The translations under genes and the position numbers were made by a program. A stretch of 64,000 nucleotides of DNA from Ectothiorhodospira marina (GTDB lineage: Bacteria > Pseudomonadota > Gammaproteobacteria > Ectothiorhodospirales > Ectothiorhodospiraceae): positions 1-64,000 of the forward strand of contig NZ_FOAA01000012.1 of NCBI RefSeq assembly GCF_900109495.1, given 5' to 3'. Shown piece by piece: positions 36,485 through 44,921 of the stretch. The first letter of the stretch is position 1, and the number at the start of each line of letters is the position of its first letter. The notes beneath the pieces are model-generated. The model did no database searches, was not told the DNA's origin, and worked only from the letters and a program-made list of their open reading frames with translations.

Positions 36485-36988
36485 GTGGGCTCGGACCCGA
36501 TTGTTGTTGGCCGGATATCCGGCGTTCACGGTGTTCGCGGCTGGGTCAAGCTCTTCTCCGAGACCGACCCGCGTGACCGCATTCTGCAGTACGAGCCCCT
36601 GCTCATGGAGCGGAATGGGCAATGGCAGGCTGTCCCTCTGGAGGACGGCCGCCCCCAGGGTAAGGGGGTGGTAGCCAAGTTTGCGGGTATGGATGATCGG
36701 GATGTGGCAGCCACCTATGTGGGTTGTCAGCTGGCGATCCGGCCAGAACAGCTCGAACCTCTGCCCGAAGGTGAATATTACTGGGCCGACCTGATCGGTC
36801 TGACAGTGGAAACACTGGATGGCATCTTGCTGGGGCAGGTGGATAACCTGATTCAGACCGGTGCCAACGATGTGCTGGTGGTCCGTGGCGACCGGGAGCG
36901 CCTGATCCCCTATCTACGGGAACGGGTGATCCACGAGATCGACCTGGAGGCCGGAAGGATGCGAGTGGACTGGGATCCGGATTTCTAG
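36485..36988 (+). CDS. rimM: Ribosome maturation factor RimM
   Basis: RimM binds S19 and helps process 16S rRNA. The 167-aa protein has VGRISGVHGVRGWVKLFSETD at its start, YYWADLIGLTVET marking the PRC-barrel domain, and LIPYLRERVIHEIDLEAG near the end. I start it at GTG 36485, with GAGG seven bases upstream; the longer frame overlaps rpsP. It lies 6 bp before trmD. Confidence 0.94.
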   Translation: MGSDPIVVGRISGVHGVRGWVKLFSETDPRDRILQYEPLLMERNGQWQAVPLEDGRPQGKGVVAKFAGMDDRDVAATYVGCQLAIRPEQLEPLPEGEYYWADLIGLTVETLDGILLGQVDNLIQTGANDVLVVRGDRERLIPYLRERVIHEIDLEAGRMRVDWDPDF

Positions 36989-36994
36989 GATCCC

Positions 36995-37759
36995 ATGCGC
37001 TTCGATGTGATCAGCGTGTTTCCCGAGTGGGTCGCCTCAGTGACCCGCTGCGGTGTCACTGGACGGGCTCGGGAGCGGGGATTGATGTCCCTGCAGTGCT
37101 GGGATCCCCGGTGTTTCACGGAGGATCGGCATCGCACCGTGGACGACCGCCCCTATGGGGGAGGGCCGGGCATGGTGATGAAGGTGGAACCCTTGCGTCG
37201 GGCGATTGGTGCGGCCCGCGGGGCCGACCCCCGGCCGGCCAAGGTGCTGTACATGAGCCCGCAGGGGCGCCGCCTGGACCAGGCCGCTGTCCATGACATG
37301 GCCGGTCAGTCCAGGCTGATTCTGCTGGCGGGGCGCTATGAAGGTATTGATGAGCGCCTCATTCAGTTGGAAGTGGACGAGGAATGGTCCATCGGGGATT
37401 ATGTGCTATCCGGCGGCGAGCTGGCGGCCATGGTGCTGATGGATGCCTGCGCCCGGCTGCTGCCCGGGGCCCTCGGCGACGAGGACTCCGCCGCCCAGGA
37501 TTCCTTTTCAACGGGCCTGCTGGATTGTCCGCACTACACTCGCCCGGAGATGATCGATGGGCTGGAAGTGCCCCCGGTGCTGCGCAGCGGCGATCACGGA
37601 CGGATCGAGCGCTGGCGTCGCAAGCAGGCCCTGGGGCGTACCTGGATGCGCCGCCCGGACATACTGGCGCAACAGGAATTGAGTCAGGCGGATCGCCGCC
37701 TGCTGGAAGAATATCAACGCGAGCATGCCGAGGGGCAGGCCGCGCCGAGCAGTGACTGA
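36995..37759 (+). CDS. trmD: tRNA (guanine37-N1)-methyltransferase
   Basis: TrmD makes m1G37 next to the anticodon to prevent frameshifting. The 254-aa SPOUT-fold protein has [31 protein letters not shown] and the knot motif [21 protein letters not shown]. It lies between rimM and rplS in the classical order. Confidence 0.98.
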   Translation: MRFDVISVFPEWVASVTRCGVTGRARERGLMSLQCWDPRCFTEDRHRTVDDRPYGGGPGMVMKVEPLRRAIGAARGADPRPAKVLYMSPQGRRLDQAAVHDMAGQSRLILLAGRYEGIDERLIQLEVDEEWSIGDYVLSGGELAAMVLMDACARLLPGALGDEDSAAQDSFSTGLLDCPHYTRPEMIDGLEVPPVLRSGDHGRIERWRRKQALGRTWMRRPDILAQQELSQADRRLLEEYQREHAEGQAAPSSD

Positions 37760-37772
37760 CAGGGGTCGAACC

Positions 37773-38120
37773 ATGAGTAACATCATCCAGCAACTGGACG
37801 CCGAGCAGATGAACCGCGAGGTGCCCAACTTTACCCCTGGCGACACCGTGGTCGTCCAGGTGAAGGTGAAGGAAGGTAACCGCGAGCGCCTGCAGGCCTT
37901 TGAAGGCGTGTGCATCGCCAAGCGTAACCGCGGCATCAACTCCGCCTTCACCGTGCGCAAGGTATCCCACGGCGAAGGGGTGGAGCGAGTCTTCCAGACC
38001 TACAGCCCGTCTGTGGCCGAGATCCAGGTCAAGCGCCGCGGTAAGGTCCGTCGCGCCAAGCTGTACTACCTGCGTGGGCGCACCGGCAAGGCTGCTCGCA
38101 TCAAGGAAGACGTCAAATAA
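37773..38120 (+). CDS. rplS: 50S ribosomal protein L19
   Basis: L19 lies at the 30S-50S interface. The 115-aa protein has [42 protein letters not shown] and ends [15 protein letters not shown]. The start is the ATG at 37773 (MSNIIQQLD); a longer frame overlaps trmD. A strong terminator follows 35 bases after its stop. Confidence 0.98.
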   Translation: MSNIIQQLDAEQMNREVPNFTPGDTVVVQVKVKEGNRERLQAFEGVCIAKRNRGINSAFTVRKVSHGEGVERVFQTYSPSVAEIQVKRRGKVRRAKLYYLRGRTGKAARIKEDVK

Positions 38121-38146
38121 GTACGGCCCTCCTGGGTTCCATCCGT

Positions 38147-39952
38147 ATGGATTCTGCAAAGCGTCCCGGCGTGCCGGGGCGCTTTGTCGTGCGTGCGGTG
38201 ACCCAGGTTCCGCATCGTCTGGTCCTGCTGTGTCTTCTGCTGCTCTGCATGACATCGGCGCAGGCCGACCGTGTGGTGGACGAGGCCATGGCCATGGCCC
38301 GTGTCGGGGCTGCGGAACTGGCTCTGAACCTGCTGGCGGAGGACATGCCCGACCCGCGCGCCGAACCCGTGCGCTGGATGGAGCGGGAGCAGGCCCGCAT
38401 CGAAATCCTGGGCATGAACAGTCGCTGGGAGCAGGTGGTGGAGCGCACCGCCCGAATCCCGGTGGAGATGCCGGTGGAGTTCGTCATCTGGACGCGAACC
38501 CGTCAGGCCCATGCCCTCATTGCCCTGGGCCGGGGTCACGAGGCCCGCGATGTCCTGCGCCCTCTGATCTGGTTTGGTCGCCATAACGCCAGCGAAAGCT
38601 GGTTTCGCTCCTGGCGTCGCCTGGTGGCTGAATCCTATGATCTGGACGACCGTCCCGAGGACGCCCTCACGGCGCTGCGGCGCTACCGTTTTGATTATCC
38701 CGATGATGTGGCCCGGGTGGCCCTGATGGAGGCTCACCTGCTGCTGCAGTTGGAACGCCCCCGGGAAGCGGTCGATGCGCTGGAAAGCGTGGAGGAATCT
38801 GAGGCGGACGCGTTGCGTCTGCTGGCGCGCCTCTGTGCGGAAGACCTCTCCGCGACGGACACCCTGGAGCAGGCCCTCGCCCGTGCCCAGGCTGTGGGGC
38901 GAGACACCCGGGACGGTGCCCGCTATCAGGCAATAGCCGCGCATGCTGTCCAGAGGGGCGGTGACACCACCGATGGCCTGGCCATCATGGAGCGCGCCCT
39001 GGCATCCCAGCGAATCCTGGGGGAGGGGGATGAGGTCTTTCACCTCTCTGCCGATCTGCTCTGGGAACACTATGCCCGCCTGGGTGAACGTGAGGCCAAC
39101 CGCCGACAGTGGCTGCTCGGCGACGATGCGGACTGGCTTGAACGGGCCGCGCAACTGCACAGCCGCGAACCTCATCTCTCCCGCGGGATACTGGCCTTGG
39201 TGGCCTTGAGATCCCCCTCTCCTTCCGGTCGTGAACAGGCCCATCGTCAGTTGGGCGAGCAGTTGGCGCGGGTGGAGGGCCATGGTCAGGCTCTGCTCCA
39301 TGCCCTGTATCTGGGGGAGGGGCCCTTCGGCAGCCCCGAGCAGGTGCCGGATCCGGTGCGCCATTTGTTGGTGGAGCAGGCGCTGGAGGCGGGGGATCTT
39401 GCCACCGCCTCGGCGCTCATGGCGGGCCTGCACCGTCCCCCGGAGGGGGTCGATCCCTTCGACTGGGGGCTTCGCCGGGCTCGGGCCCTGATCCTGGGTG
39501 GACAGGAGGAGGCAGGGATTGATGGCCTGTATGATGTTCTCTCTGATGTGCGCCGCCTGGAGGCTGACCCGGGAGATCGCTTCATGCAGGTGATGTTCGA
39601 TCTGCAGACGGTGGGCCGCCATGACGAGGCCCTGAACCTTTTCCAGGCGCTGGCCCCCCGGCTTGTGGAGGCGCGCCAGCGGCGGGAGTTGTGGTTCTGG
39701 ACGGCGGACTCCTATCGCGCCCTGGACGAGCATGCGCAGGCGGCGCGTTACTACCTGCGCTCGGCCATGGCGGGTAACAGCACTGACCTTTGGGGCCTGA
39801 GTGCCCGCTTCCAGGCCGCCCAGGCCCTGGCCGATGCGGGCCTGGTGGACGATGCGCGAGCCCTGTATGAAGACCTGCTGGAGCGGGCCACCGAGCCGGG
39901 CCGACGGATCATGCTCCGCCAGCGCCTCCAGCAACTGATGCTGGTGGATTAG
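38147..39952 (+). CDS. Exported TPR-like helical repeat protein, function unknown
   Basis: A 601-aa frame with a hydrophobic signal-like segment HRLVLLCLLLLCMTSAQA (cleavage after AQA near residue 40) and then a long series of helical, TPR-like repeats (ARVGAAELALNLLAEDMPD, WEQVVERTARIP, YDLDDRPEDALTALRRYRFD, ADAGLVDDARALYEDLLERA). I do not recognise a named family. The ATG at 38147 sits inside the rplS terminator hairpin, without a ribosome site; a GTG at 38189 or 38198 may be the true start, still keeping the signal peptide. Its stop is four bases before ogt. Confidence 0.75.
   Translation: MDSAKRPGVPGRFVVRAVTQVPHRLVLLCLLLLCMTSAQADRVVDEAMAMARVGAAELALNLLAEDMPDPRAEPVRWMEREQARIEILGMNSRWEQVVERTARIPVEMPVEFVIWTRTRQAHALIALGRGHEARDVLRPLIWFGRHNASESWFRSWRRLVAESYDLDDRPEDALTALRRYRFDYPDDVARVALMEAHLLLQLERPREAVDALESVEESEADALRLLARLCAEDLSATDTLEQALARAQAVGRDTRDGARYQAIAAHAVQRGGDTTDGLAIMERALASQRILGEGDEVFHLSADLLWEHYARLGEREANRRQWLLGDDADWLERAAQLHSREPHLSRGILALVALRSPSPSGREQAHRQLGEQLARVEGHGQALLHALYLGEGPFGSPEQVPDPVRHLLVEQALEAGDLATASALMAGLHRPPEGVDPFDWGLRRARALILGGQEEAGIDGLYDVLSDVRRLEADPGDRFMQVMFDLQTVGRHDEALNLFQALAPRLVEARQRRELWFWTADSYRALDEHAQAARYYLRSAMAGNSTDLWGLSARFQAAQALADAGLVDDARALYEDLLERATEPGRRIMLRQRLQQLMLVD
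38156..38187 (+). terminator. Intrinsic-type terminator of the rpsP-rplS operon
   Basis: GCAAAGCG...CCCGGC at 38156-38170 pairs with GCCGGG...CGCTTTG(T) at 38173-38187 across a 2-nt loop, with one mismatch bulge on each side. The 3' arm ends in CTTTGTCGT. This is the usual shape of an rplS terminator. It overlaps the 5' end of the next open frame. Confidence 0.75.
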
Positions 39953-39956
39953 CCGG

Positions 39957-40424
39957 ATGCCATCCCGGGCGGTGATCGAAAGCCCCCTGGGGCGTATCGC
40001 GCTGACCTGGGATGCCGCCGGCCTGACAGCCCTGGATTATGTCGCTGGCGGTGAAGCCCCGTGCCCGCCGCCCCCGGGCCTTGGCGCCGAGGCCGCCTTC
40101 CAGCTGGCAGCGTATTTCCAGGATCCCGCCTTCCGCTTCGATCTACCCCTGGCCCCAGGGGGCACGTCCTTTCAGCTGCGTGTGTGGGCGGCCTTGTGCC
40201 GTATTCCCTCGGGTGCCCCAATCACCTATGGCCAGTTGGCCCGGCAATTGAACTCCGGCGCCCGGGCCGTCGGCGGCGCCTGCCGCGGTAATCCTCTGCC
40301 CATCATCATCCCCTGTCATCGCATCATCCCCGCCCACGGCGGCGTGGGCGGCTATGGCGGCGCAACCCAGGGCGCCGGCCCCCGCATCAAGCAATGGCTC
40401 CTCACCCACGAAAAAAACCGCTGA
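39957..40424 (+). CDS. ogt: Methylated-DNA-protein-cysteine methyltransferase
   Basis: A suicide repair protein that takes the alkyl group from O6-alkylguanine onto its own cysteine. The 155-aa protein has the helix-turn-helix region PITYGQLARQLNSGARAVGGACRGN and the active site LPIIIPCHRIIPAHGGVGGYGG (PCHR). Length is close to E. coli Ogt (171 aa), with a short N-terminal domain. It starts four bases after the stop of the TPR gene. Confidence 0.93.
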   Translation: MPSRAVIESPLGRIALTWDAAGLTALDYVAGGEAPCPPPPGLGAEAAFQLAAYFQDPAFRFDLPLAPGGTSFQLRVWAALCRIPSGAPITYGQLARQLNSGARAVGGACRGNPLPIIIPCHRIIPAHGGVGGYGGATQGAGPRIKQWLLTHEKNR

Positions 40425-40450
40425 CCCCCTGAAATTGCTCTTGCCGCCTT

Positions 40451-40465
40451 GTGGGAGCGGCTCTT
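40451..40465. repeat. Half REP element downstream of ogt
   Basis: GTGGGAGCGGCTCTT matches the left arm of the GTGGGAGC REP family, but no right arm is found. After it the sequence turns unusually AT-rich (about 40466-40505) before soxA. Confidence 0.5.
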
Positions 40466-40506
40466 CATAAGAAATCACTAATAGTTATTTCGTTATTCCA
40501 AAACGA

Positions 40507-40538
40507 TTGACATTTCCCGGTTCTGAACGCAGTCTATC
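40507..40538 (+). promoter_or_regulatory. Candidate soxA promoter
   Basis: A perfect TTGACA lies at 40507-40512, downstream of an AT-rich tract (40466-40505). The -10 is weak: AGTCTATCC at 40531-40539, spaced 18-19 bases. The soxA start is about 80 bases on. The AT-rich tract could be an activator or IHF site. Confidence 0.4.
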
Positions 40539-40618
40539 CCCAAGGTCCGCCATCACCTCCCGGGCATCAGGGGGGCGGGAGGAGGCCTTCAAGACAATAA
40601 TTCGTGGAGGAGACGGAA

Positions 40619-41422
40619 ATGATCAAGCAATGGTTGGTCGCCACGGCCTTGGCCGCAAGCGTGGTCGGGGGGGCGACCGCATCGGACTCGCCTTATCTCA
40701 CAGGGCGCGAACAGCTCATGATGCTGGCCGATAACAACCCCGCCGAGTTGACCGAGTGGCGGGGCGAGGATTTGTTTCATGAGCCTCGAGGCCCCAAGAA
40801 TGTCTCTCTTGAGCAGTGTGATTTCGGTCTTGGTCCCGGTGTGCTCGAGGGTGCCTATGTGCAGATGCCCCGGTATTTTGAGGACACCGGCCGGGTGATG
40901 GATCTGGAAAGCCGTCTCATCCACTGCATGAAGACCTTGCAGGGATTCACGGAGGAAGATGATCCGATCGCCCGCAAGCACTCCTCGGACACCCGCGAGG
41001 CGGATCTGACCGCCCTCTACACCTACATTGCAGCCCAGTCCAACGGCATGGCCTGGGATCCGCCCATGGATCACCCCATGGAACGCCTCACCCGGGATGC
41101 CGGCGAGGTGCTGTTCTATCGTCGCGCCGGCAACATGGATTTTGGTTGCGTCTCCTGCCATAGCGAACCCCGCAAACGCATCCGTCTCTCCTTCCTGCCT
41201 GTGGTCTCCCATCAGGAGGAATGGTCCAAGGCGGTCTCCTGGCCAGCCTATCGTATTGGCCATGGTGTGGTGCGAAGCTCGCAGCACCGCGTGCGTGGCT
41301 GCTACTACCAGATGCGCCAGGCCGGCGTGAAATTCGGGTCCGATGCATCCATCGCCATCCTCTCCTACTGGACCGATCAGGCCCGGGGTGGTGAGGCTAC
41401 ATTGCCGGATCTGAAGCGCTGA
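40619..41422 (+). CDS. soxA: Thiosulfate-oxidising cytochrome subunit SoxA
   Basis: SoxA and SoxX form the periplasmic cytochrome c that couples thiosulfate to the SoxYZ carrier. The 267-aa protein has a signal peptide (cleavage near ATA-S, residue 21) and one heme site, CVSCH at 177-181, in the C-terminal domain. Its RVRGCYYQMRQAG motif carries Cys228, the heme ligand and active-site cysteine of the family. The N-terminal domain has no CxxCH; Cys67 and Cys103 may form the disulfide that replaces that heme in mono-heme SoxA. GGAGGAG precedes the ATG at 40619. No soxYZ, soxB or soxCD gene is in the window. Confidence 0.93.
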   Translation: MIKQWLVATALAASVVGGATASDSPYLTGREQLMMLADNNPAELTEWRGEDLFHEPRGPKNVSLEQCDFGLGPGVLEGAYVQMPRYFEDTGRVMDLESRLIHCMKTLQGFTEEDDPIARKHSSDTREADLTALYTYIAAQSNGMAWDPPMDHPMERLTRDAGEVLFYRRAGNMDFGCVSCHSEPRKRIRLSFLPVVSHQEEWSKAVSWPAYRIGHGVVRSSQHRVRGCYYQMRQAGVKFGSDASIAILSYWTDQARGGEATLPDLKR

Positions 41423-41438
41423 TCAGGGGGGAGTCGAT

Positions 41439-42188
41439 ATGACCAACAAGACAAGACATGTGACCTACATGGGGCTGGCCCTGTCTGCGGGTTTGCTCGC
41501 CGGGTGTGTGCAGGTGGGCGAACAGAGCGATGATGAGCCCGATCTGACGGAGATGTCCGCCGAGGAGTATGCGGAGTATCTGATCTTCGAATCAAACAGC
41601 TTCAAACTGGATCAAGAGGTGCAGGAGGGAGGGACTGCGCGGGAACGCATGCAGCAGGACGAGTTGCAACGCCTGTGCAGCGATACCCGCAACCGCCCCC
41701 ACGGAGAGGTCGCCAATCGCATCGTTGCCATGGCCCGGGAGAGCTTTGAGTACCCGGAAGGCGGCATCCAGCTGGGTGACTGGGAGAAGGGGGCCGAACT
41801 GGCCCGCAGCGGCTATGGTTACCGGATTGGCCACAATTACGACAATCCGGAACGCACGGTGGGGGGCAATTGCTATGCCTGCCATCAGATGGACCCGGAA
41901 GAACTGGCCTATGGCAATATCGGCCCCAGCCTCAGCAATTATGGGGAATTGCGTGGCAATACCGAGGCGGTACGGCGCTTCGTGTACGAGATGATCTATA
42001 ACCCCCATGCCTACTTCCCTTGCACCGCCATGCCGCGCATGGGACACAACGGGTTCCTGGAGCAGGAAAGCATCTCGCACATCATGGCCTACCTGCTGGA
42101 CCCGGAGTCTCCGGTGAATGCCCGCAAGGTGGACCCGGATGTGGAGATGGATCCGGCCAGCGCGCCAGCGGGAGACACAGGCTTCTAA
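41439..42188 (+). CDS. soxX: Cytochrome c subunit SoxX, predicted lipoprotein
   Basis: SoxX is the mono-heme partner of SoxA. The heme site is CYACH at 145-149 and the sixth ligand is probably Met198 in PCTAMPRMGHNGFL. At 249 aa it is longer than short SoxX forms (about 110-150 aa). The extra part is an acidic N-terminal region of about 100 residues (SDDEPDLTEMSAEEYAEYL...). The signal ends in a lipobox LLAGC (Cys23), so the protein is probably lipid-anchored rather than free in the periplasm. It starts 16 bp after soxA; the usual literature order is soxX before soxA. Confidence 0.92.
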   Translation: MTNKTRHVTYMGLALSAGLLAGCVQVGEQSDDEPDLTEMSAEEYAEYLIFESNSFKLDQEVQEGGTARERMQQDELQRLCSDTRNRPHGEVANRIVAMARESFEYPEGGIQLGDWEKGAELARSGYGYRIGHNYDNPERTVGGNCYACHQMDPEELAYGNIGPSLSNYGELRGNTEAVRRFVYEMIYNPHAYFPCTAMPRMGHNGFLEQESISHIMAYLLDPESPVNARKVDPDVEMDPASAPAGDTGF

Positions 42189-42232
42189 GCCCCGGCACCC
42201 CCTGTAGGAGCCGGTTCTGGAGCTGTTTTTTT

Positions 42233-42323
42233 GTGGGAGCGGGCCTTGCCCGCGAAGGCGGCGGGCACAAGGCCCAGCCAGGGCGCTGCTGTCGCAGCGA
42301 TTCGCAGGCAGGCCAGCTCCCAC
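42233..42323. repeat. REP pair (REPIN-like) between soxX and htpG
   Basis: GTGGGAGCGGGCCTTGCCCG at 42233 and the inverted GCAGGCAGGCCAGCTCCCAC ending at 42323 bracket a 91-bp element of the same family as 4481-4709 and 7881-8355. A run of T residues (42225-42232) stands just before it, so the soxX transcript may end here. Confidence 0.8.
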
Positions 42324-42349
42324 AAAAAACCCCACAACCCACCCACCCC

Positions 42350-42378
42350 CTTGAAATCCTCCCCATCCACCCCCATAC
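42350..42378 (+). promoter_or_regulatory. Sigma-32 (RpoH) promoter of htpG
   Basis: CTTGAAA at 42350-42356 and CCCCATA at 42371-42377 are 14 bases apart, the same design as the clpB promoter at 13757. It lies about 43 bases before the htpG ATG. Confidence 0.88.
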
Positions 42379-42419
42379 CACTCCGCGAGTCAATTCACCC
42401 ATTCAACCGCGGAGCCCCC

Positions 42420-44306
42420 ATGAGCGTCGATACGCACAAGGAAACCCGACAGTTCCAGACCGAGGTCAGCCAGTTGCTGCACCTGATGATCAATGCGCTG
42501 TACTCCAACAAGGAGATCTTCCTGCGCGAACTTGTCTCCAACGCGGCTGATGCCTGCGACAAGTTGCGCTTTGAGGCCCTGGCCGATGATGCCCTGATGG
42601 AAGGCGAGGGCGACCTGGGCATCCAGGTGGAGTACGACAAGGATGCCCGCACCGTCACCGTGCGCGACAACGGCATCGGCATGAGTCGGGATGATGTCAT
42701 CAACAACATCGGCACCATCGCCCATTCCGGTACCCGGGAGTTTCTCAGCCGCCTCACCGGTGACCAGAAAAAGGATGCCCACCTCATCGGTCAGTTCGGT
42801 GTGGGTTTCTATTCTTCCTTTATTGTGGCCGATCGGGTGACGCTCACCACCCGTCGTGCCGGCATGGGCGCCGAGCACGGTGTGCGCTGGGAGTCCGACG
42901 GCAGCGGCGAGTTCACCGTGGAGACGGTGGAAAGGCCCGAGCGTGGCACCGAGGTGGTGTTGCACCTGAAACAGGACGAAGATGAATTCCTGGATGAATT
43001 CCGCCTGCGCCACATTGTGACCCGCTACTCCGATCACATCCCCCTGCCCATCACCATGCGCAAGCGGGATGACGACGGCAAGGCCCTGGAGGAATGGGAG
43101 ACCGTGAACCGGGCCTCGGCCCTGTGGACCCGCTCCAAATCGGAGATCTCCGACGAGGAGTACAAGGAGTTCTACAAGCACGTGGCCCACGACTTCGAGG
43201 AGCCGCTTACCTGGACCCACAACCGGGTGGAAGGGCGTCAGGAGTATACGTCGCTGTTGTATATCCCCAAACGCGCCCCCTTCGACCTGTGGGACCGGGA
43301 CCGTCGCCATGGCATCAAGCTCTACGTGCAGCGGGTGTTCATCATGGACGACGCCGAGCAGCTCATGCCCACCTACTTGCGCTTCGTGCGTGGGGTGGTG
43401 GATTCCAACGACCTGCCGCTGAACATTTCCCGGGAAATCCTGCAGAATAACCGCCTGATCGACGGTATACGTTCCGGCTCGGTGAAAAAGGTCCTGGGGT
43501 TGCTGGAAGATCTGGCGAAGAAGGAGCCCGAACAGTACCAGACCTTCTGGGACGCCTTCGGTCGTGTACTCAAGGAAGGGCCCGCCGAGGACCATGCCAA
43601 CCGGGAGCAGATCGGTCGCCTGTTGCGCTTTGCCAGCACCCACACCGGCGAGGCCGCTCAGAATGTCGCCCTGGCCGACTACATCGGTCGCATGAAGGAG
43701 GGACAGGACACCATCTACTACATCACCGCCGACAGCCACACGGCGGCCCTGCACAGCCCGCACCTGGAGGTCTTCCGGAAACGGGGCATTGAGGTGTTGC
43801 TGCTGTCTGATCGTGTGGACGAATGGCTGGTCTCGCACCTGCACGAATTCGAGGGCAAGTCTCTCAAGTCCGTGGCCAAGGGCGACCTGGACCTGGGCGA
43901 TACCGAGACGGAAGAAGAGAAAAAGGCCCAGCAGGAGGCCGAGGAGCAGGTCAAGGATCTGCTGCCGCGCATCCAGGAGGCCCTGGGCGAGCGGGTACAG
44001 GAGGTGCGCTTCTCCCATCGCCTGACCGATTCGCCGGCCTGTATCGTCTTGTCAGAGGATGAGATGGCCCTGTACATGCAGCAGCTGCTCAAGCAGGCGG
44101 GTCAGAATCTGCCGGATACCAAGCCGGTGCTGGAGGTGAACCCGAACCATCGTCTCCTCCAGCGCATGGGCGAGGAGACGGACGAGGCCCGTTTCAAGGA
44201 CTGGTCCAGCCTGCTTCTGGATCAGGCCGTGCTGGCCGAGGGCGGACAGTTGGAGGATCCGGCGGGCTTCGTCAAGCGTCTGAACACCCTGATCACCCAG
44301 GGCTGA
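42420..44306 (+). CDS. htpG: Chaperone HtpG (Hsp90)
   Basis: HtpG is the bacterial Hsp90 dimer chaperone. The 628-aa protein has the GHKL ATP-binding motifs [39 protein letters not shown] and [11 protein letters not shown], then the middle-domain [16 protein letters not shown] and a C-terminal dimer region. The start is the ATG at 42420 ([12 protein letters not shown]); the longer frame crosses the REPIN and sigma-32 promoter and is rejected. Length equals the normal 620-630 aa. Confidence 0.97.
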   Translation: MSVDTHKETRQFQTEVSQLLHLMINALYSNKEIFLRELVSNAADACDKLRFEALADDALMEGEGDLGIQVEYDKDARTVTVRDNGIGMSRDDVINNIGTIAHSGTREFLSRLTGDQKKDAHLIGQFGVGFYSSFIVADRVTLTTRRAGMGAEHGVRWESDGSGEFTVETVERPERGTEVVLHLKQDEDEFLDEFRLRHIVTRYSDHIPLPITMRKRDDDGKALEEWETVNRASALWTRSKSEISDEEYKEFYKHVAHDFEEPLTWTHNRVEGRQEYTSLLYIPKRAPFDLWDRDRRHGIKLYVQRVFIMDDAEQLMPTYLRFVRGVVDSNDLPLNISREILQNNRLIDGIRSGSVKKVLGLLEDLAKKEPEQYQTFWDAFGRVLKEGPAEDHANREQIGRLLRFASTHTGEAAQNVALADYIGRMKEGQDTIYYITADSHTAALHSPHLEVFRKRGIEVLLLSDRVDEWLVSHLHEFEGKSLKSVAKGDLDLGDTETEEEKKAQQEAEEQVKDLLPRIQEALGERVQEVRFSHRLTDSPACIVLSEDEMALYMQQLLKQAGQNLPDTKPVLEVNPNHRLLQRMGEETDEARFKDWSSLLLDQAVLAEGGQLEDPAGFVKRLNTLITQG

Positions 44307-44370
44307 TCCACGTTAACTCTCAGGCATCACGGCCGGGTGAGGCACCCCGATGATGAAAGAGACGTTCCGA

Positions 44371-44536
44371 GCCCCTCTCCCCTGCTGGGAAAGGTTTCTC
44401 TTTATCTCATGGACGCGGTCGTCACTGCCGAGCCCCTCTCCCCTGCGGGGAGAGGGGTTGGGGTGAGGGGCGAGGGCTGGCACAGTGCCTGTCTCCCCCC
44501 TCATCCCCAGCCCTTCTCCCCCTCGGGGGAGAAGGG
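44371..44536. repeat. Palindromic repeat cluster downstream of htpG
   Basis: The space 44307-44921 has no gene. It holds a degenerate hairpin at 44371-44393, a perfect one at 44433-44457 (arms CCCCTCTCCCC/GGGGAGAGGGG) and another at 44511-44536 (arms CCCTTCTCCCCC/GGGGGAGAAGGG). Block 44433-44536 is the inverted copy of 10103-10209, with inner text GGCACAGTGCCTGTC. Confidence 0.8.
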
Positions 44537-44581
44537 GGTATTTGTAGCTGAACCTTGATTCTTTCACGTTGACCTGTATGA

Positions 44582-44606
44582 GATGGCCCCGATCGTCGGG
44601 GCCATC
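44582..44606 (+). terminator. Strong hairpin between htpG and nrdJa
   Basis: GATGGCCCCGA at 44582-44592, loop TCG, and TCGGGGCCATC at 44596-44606 form a perfect 11-bp stem. It is followed by CTGTCCCTAAC rather than a T-tract. It may end htpG transcripts or act in the 5' region of nrdJa. I looked for a cobalamin riboswitch here and did not see one. Confidence 0.5.
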
Positions 44607-44802
44607 CTGTCCCTAACATCTCTCCCGCAGTTGCCGACCGTTCGTCGGCTGGCCGAAAAAATTATTCATTCCGATCGCCCCCCTGGAAGCCCGCGTCCCA
44701 GGCCCGTTTCGGCGTGCTTCCCCTCTCCCGCACCTCCCCCTGAGCCCCCTGTGAGCGCTTGAAATCCCCCCGGCAAGTGCCTAAGCTTCGACGGCCTCAC
44801 AT

Positions 44803-44848
44803 CCACTATGTTGTGTGTTGATCAGTATCCAACCACAACAGCTAGTAG
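44803..44848 (+). promoter_or_regulatory. Two candidate NrdR boxes upstream of nrdJa
   Basis: CACTATGTTGTGTG at 44804-44817 matches the NrdR-box core CACWATATATWGTG at 11 of 14 positions, and CACAACAGCTAGTA at 44834-44847 matches at about 10 of 14. The boxes are 30 bases apart, close to three helical turns, the spacing usual for NrdR pairs. They would lie downstream of a possible promoter (TTGAAA at 44759-44764), fitting repression. Similarity was counted by eye. Confidence 0.5.
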
Positions 44849-44921
44849 CAAAAAGGATCCCGCCACCATGAAATCCCAGTCCAGCCAAGCCCTTGCATCC
44901 GTTGTCTCAAGGGAGGTTCCC

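Noticed and set aside
38066-39934. 622-codon minus-strand open frame over the TPR-like gene
   Set aside because: It runs antisense through the rplS terminator and the exported TPR gene. Its translation is low-complexity and Gln/His/Gly-rich, typical of a shadow frame.
42390-44018. 542-codon minus-strand open frame over htpG
   Set aside because: Antisense shadow of htpG; no motif and no ribosome site.
44568-44802. Possible cobalamin riboswitch before nrdJa
   Set aside because: I looked for the B12-box type core and matching pairing and did not find it; only a simple hairpin (44582-44606) is present.
44808-44921. Upstream start of nrdJa at 44808
   Set aside because: The extra 38 codons have no ribosome site and would cover the NrdR-like boxes. 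The family N-terminus (MDIWDKKYRLKT) lies just after the ATG at 44922.
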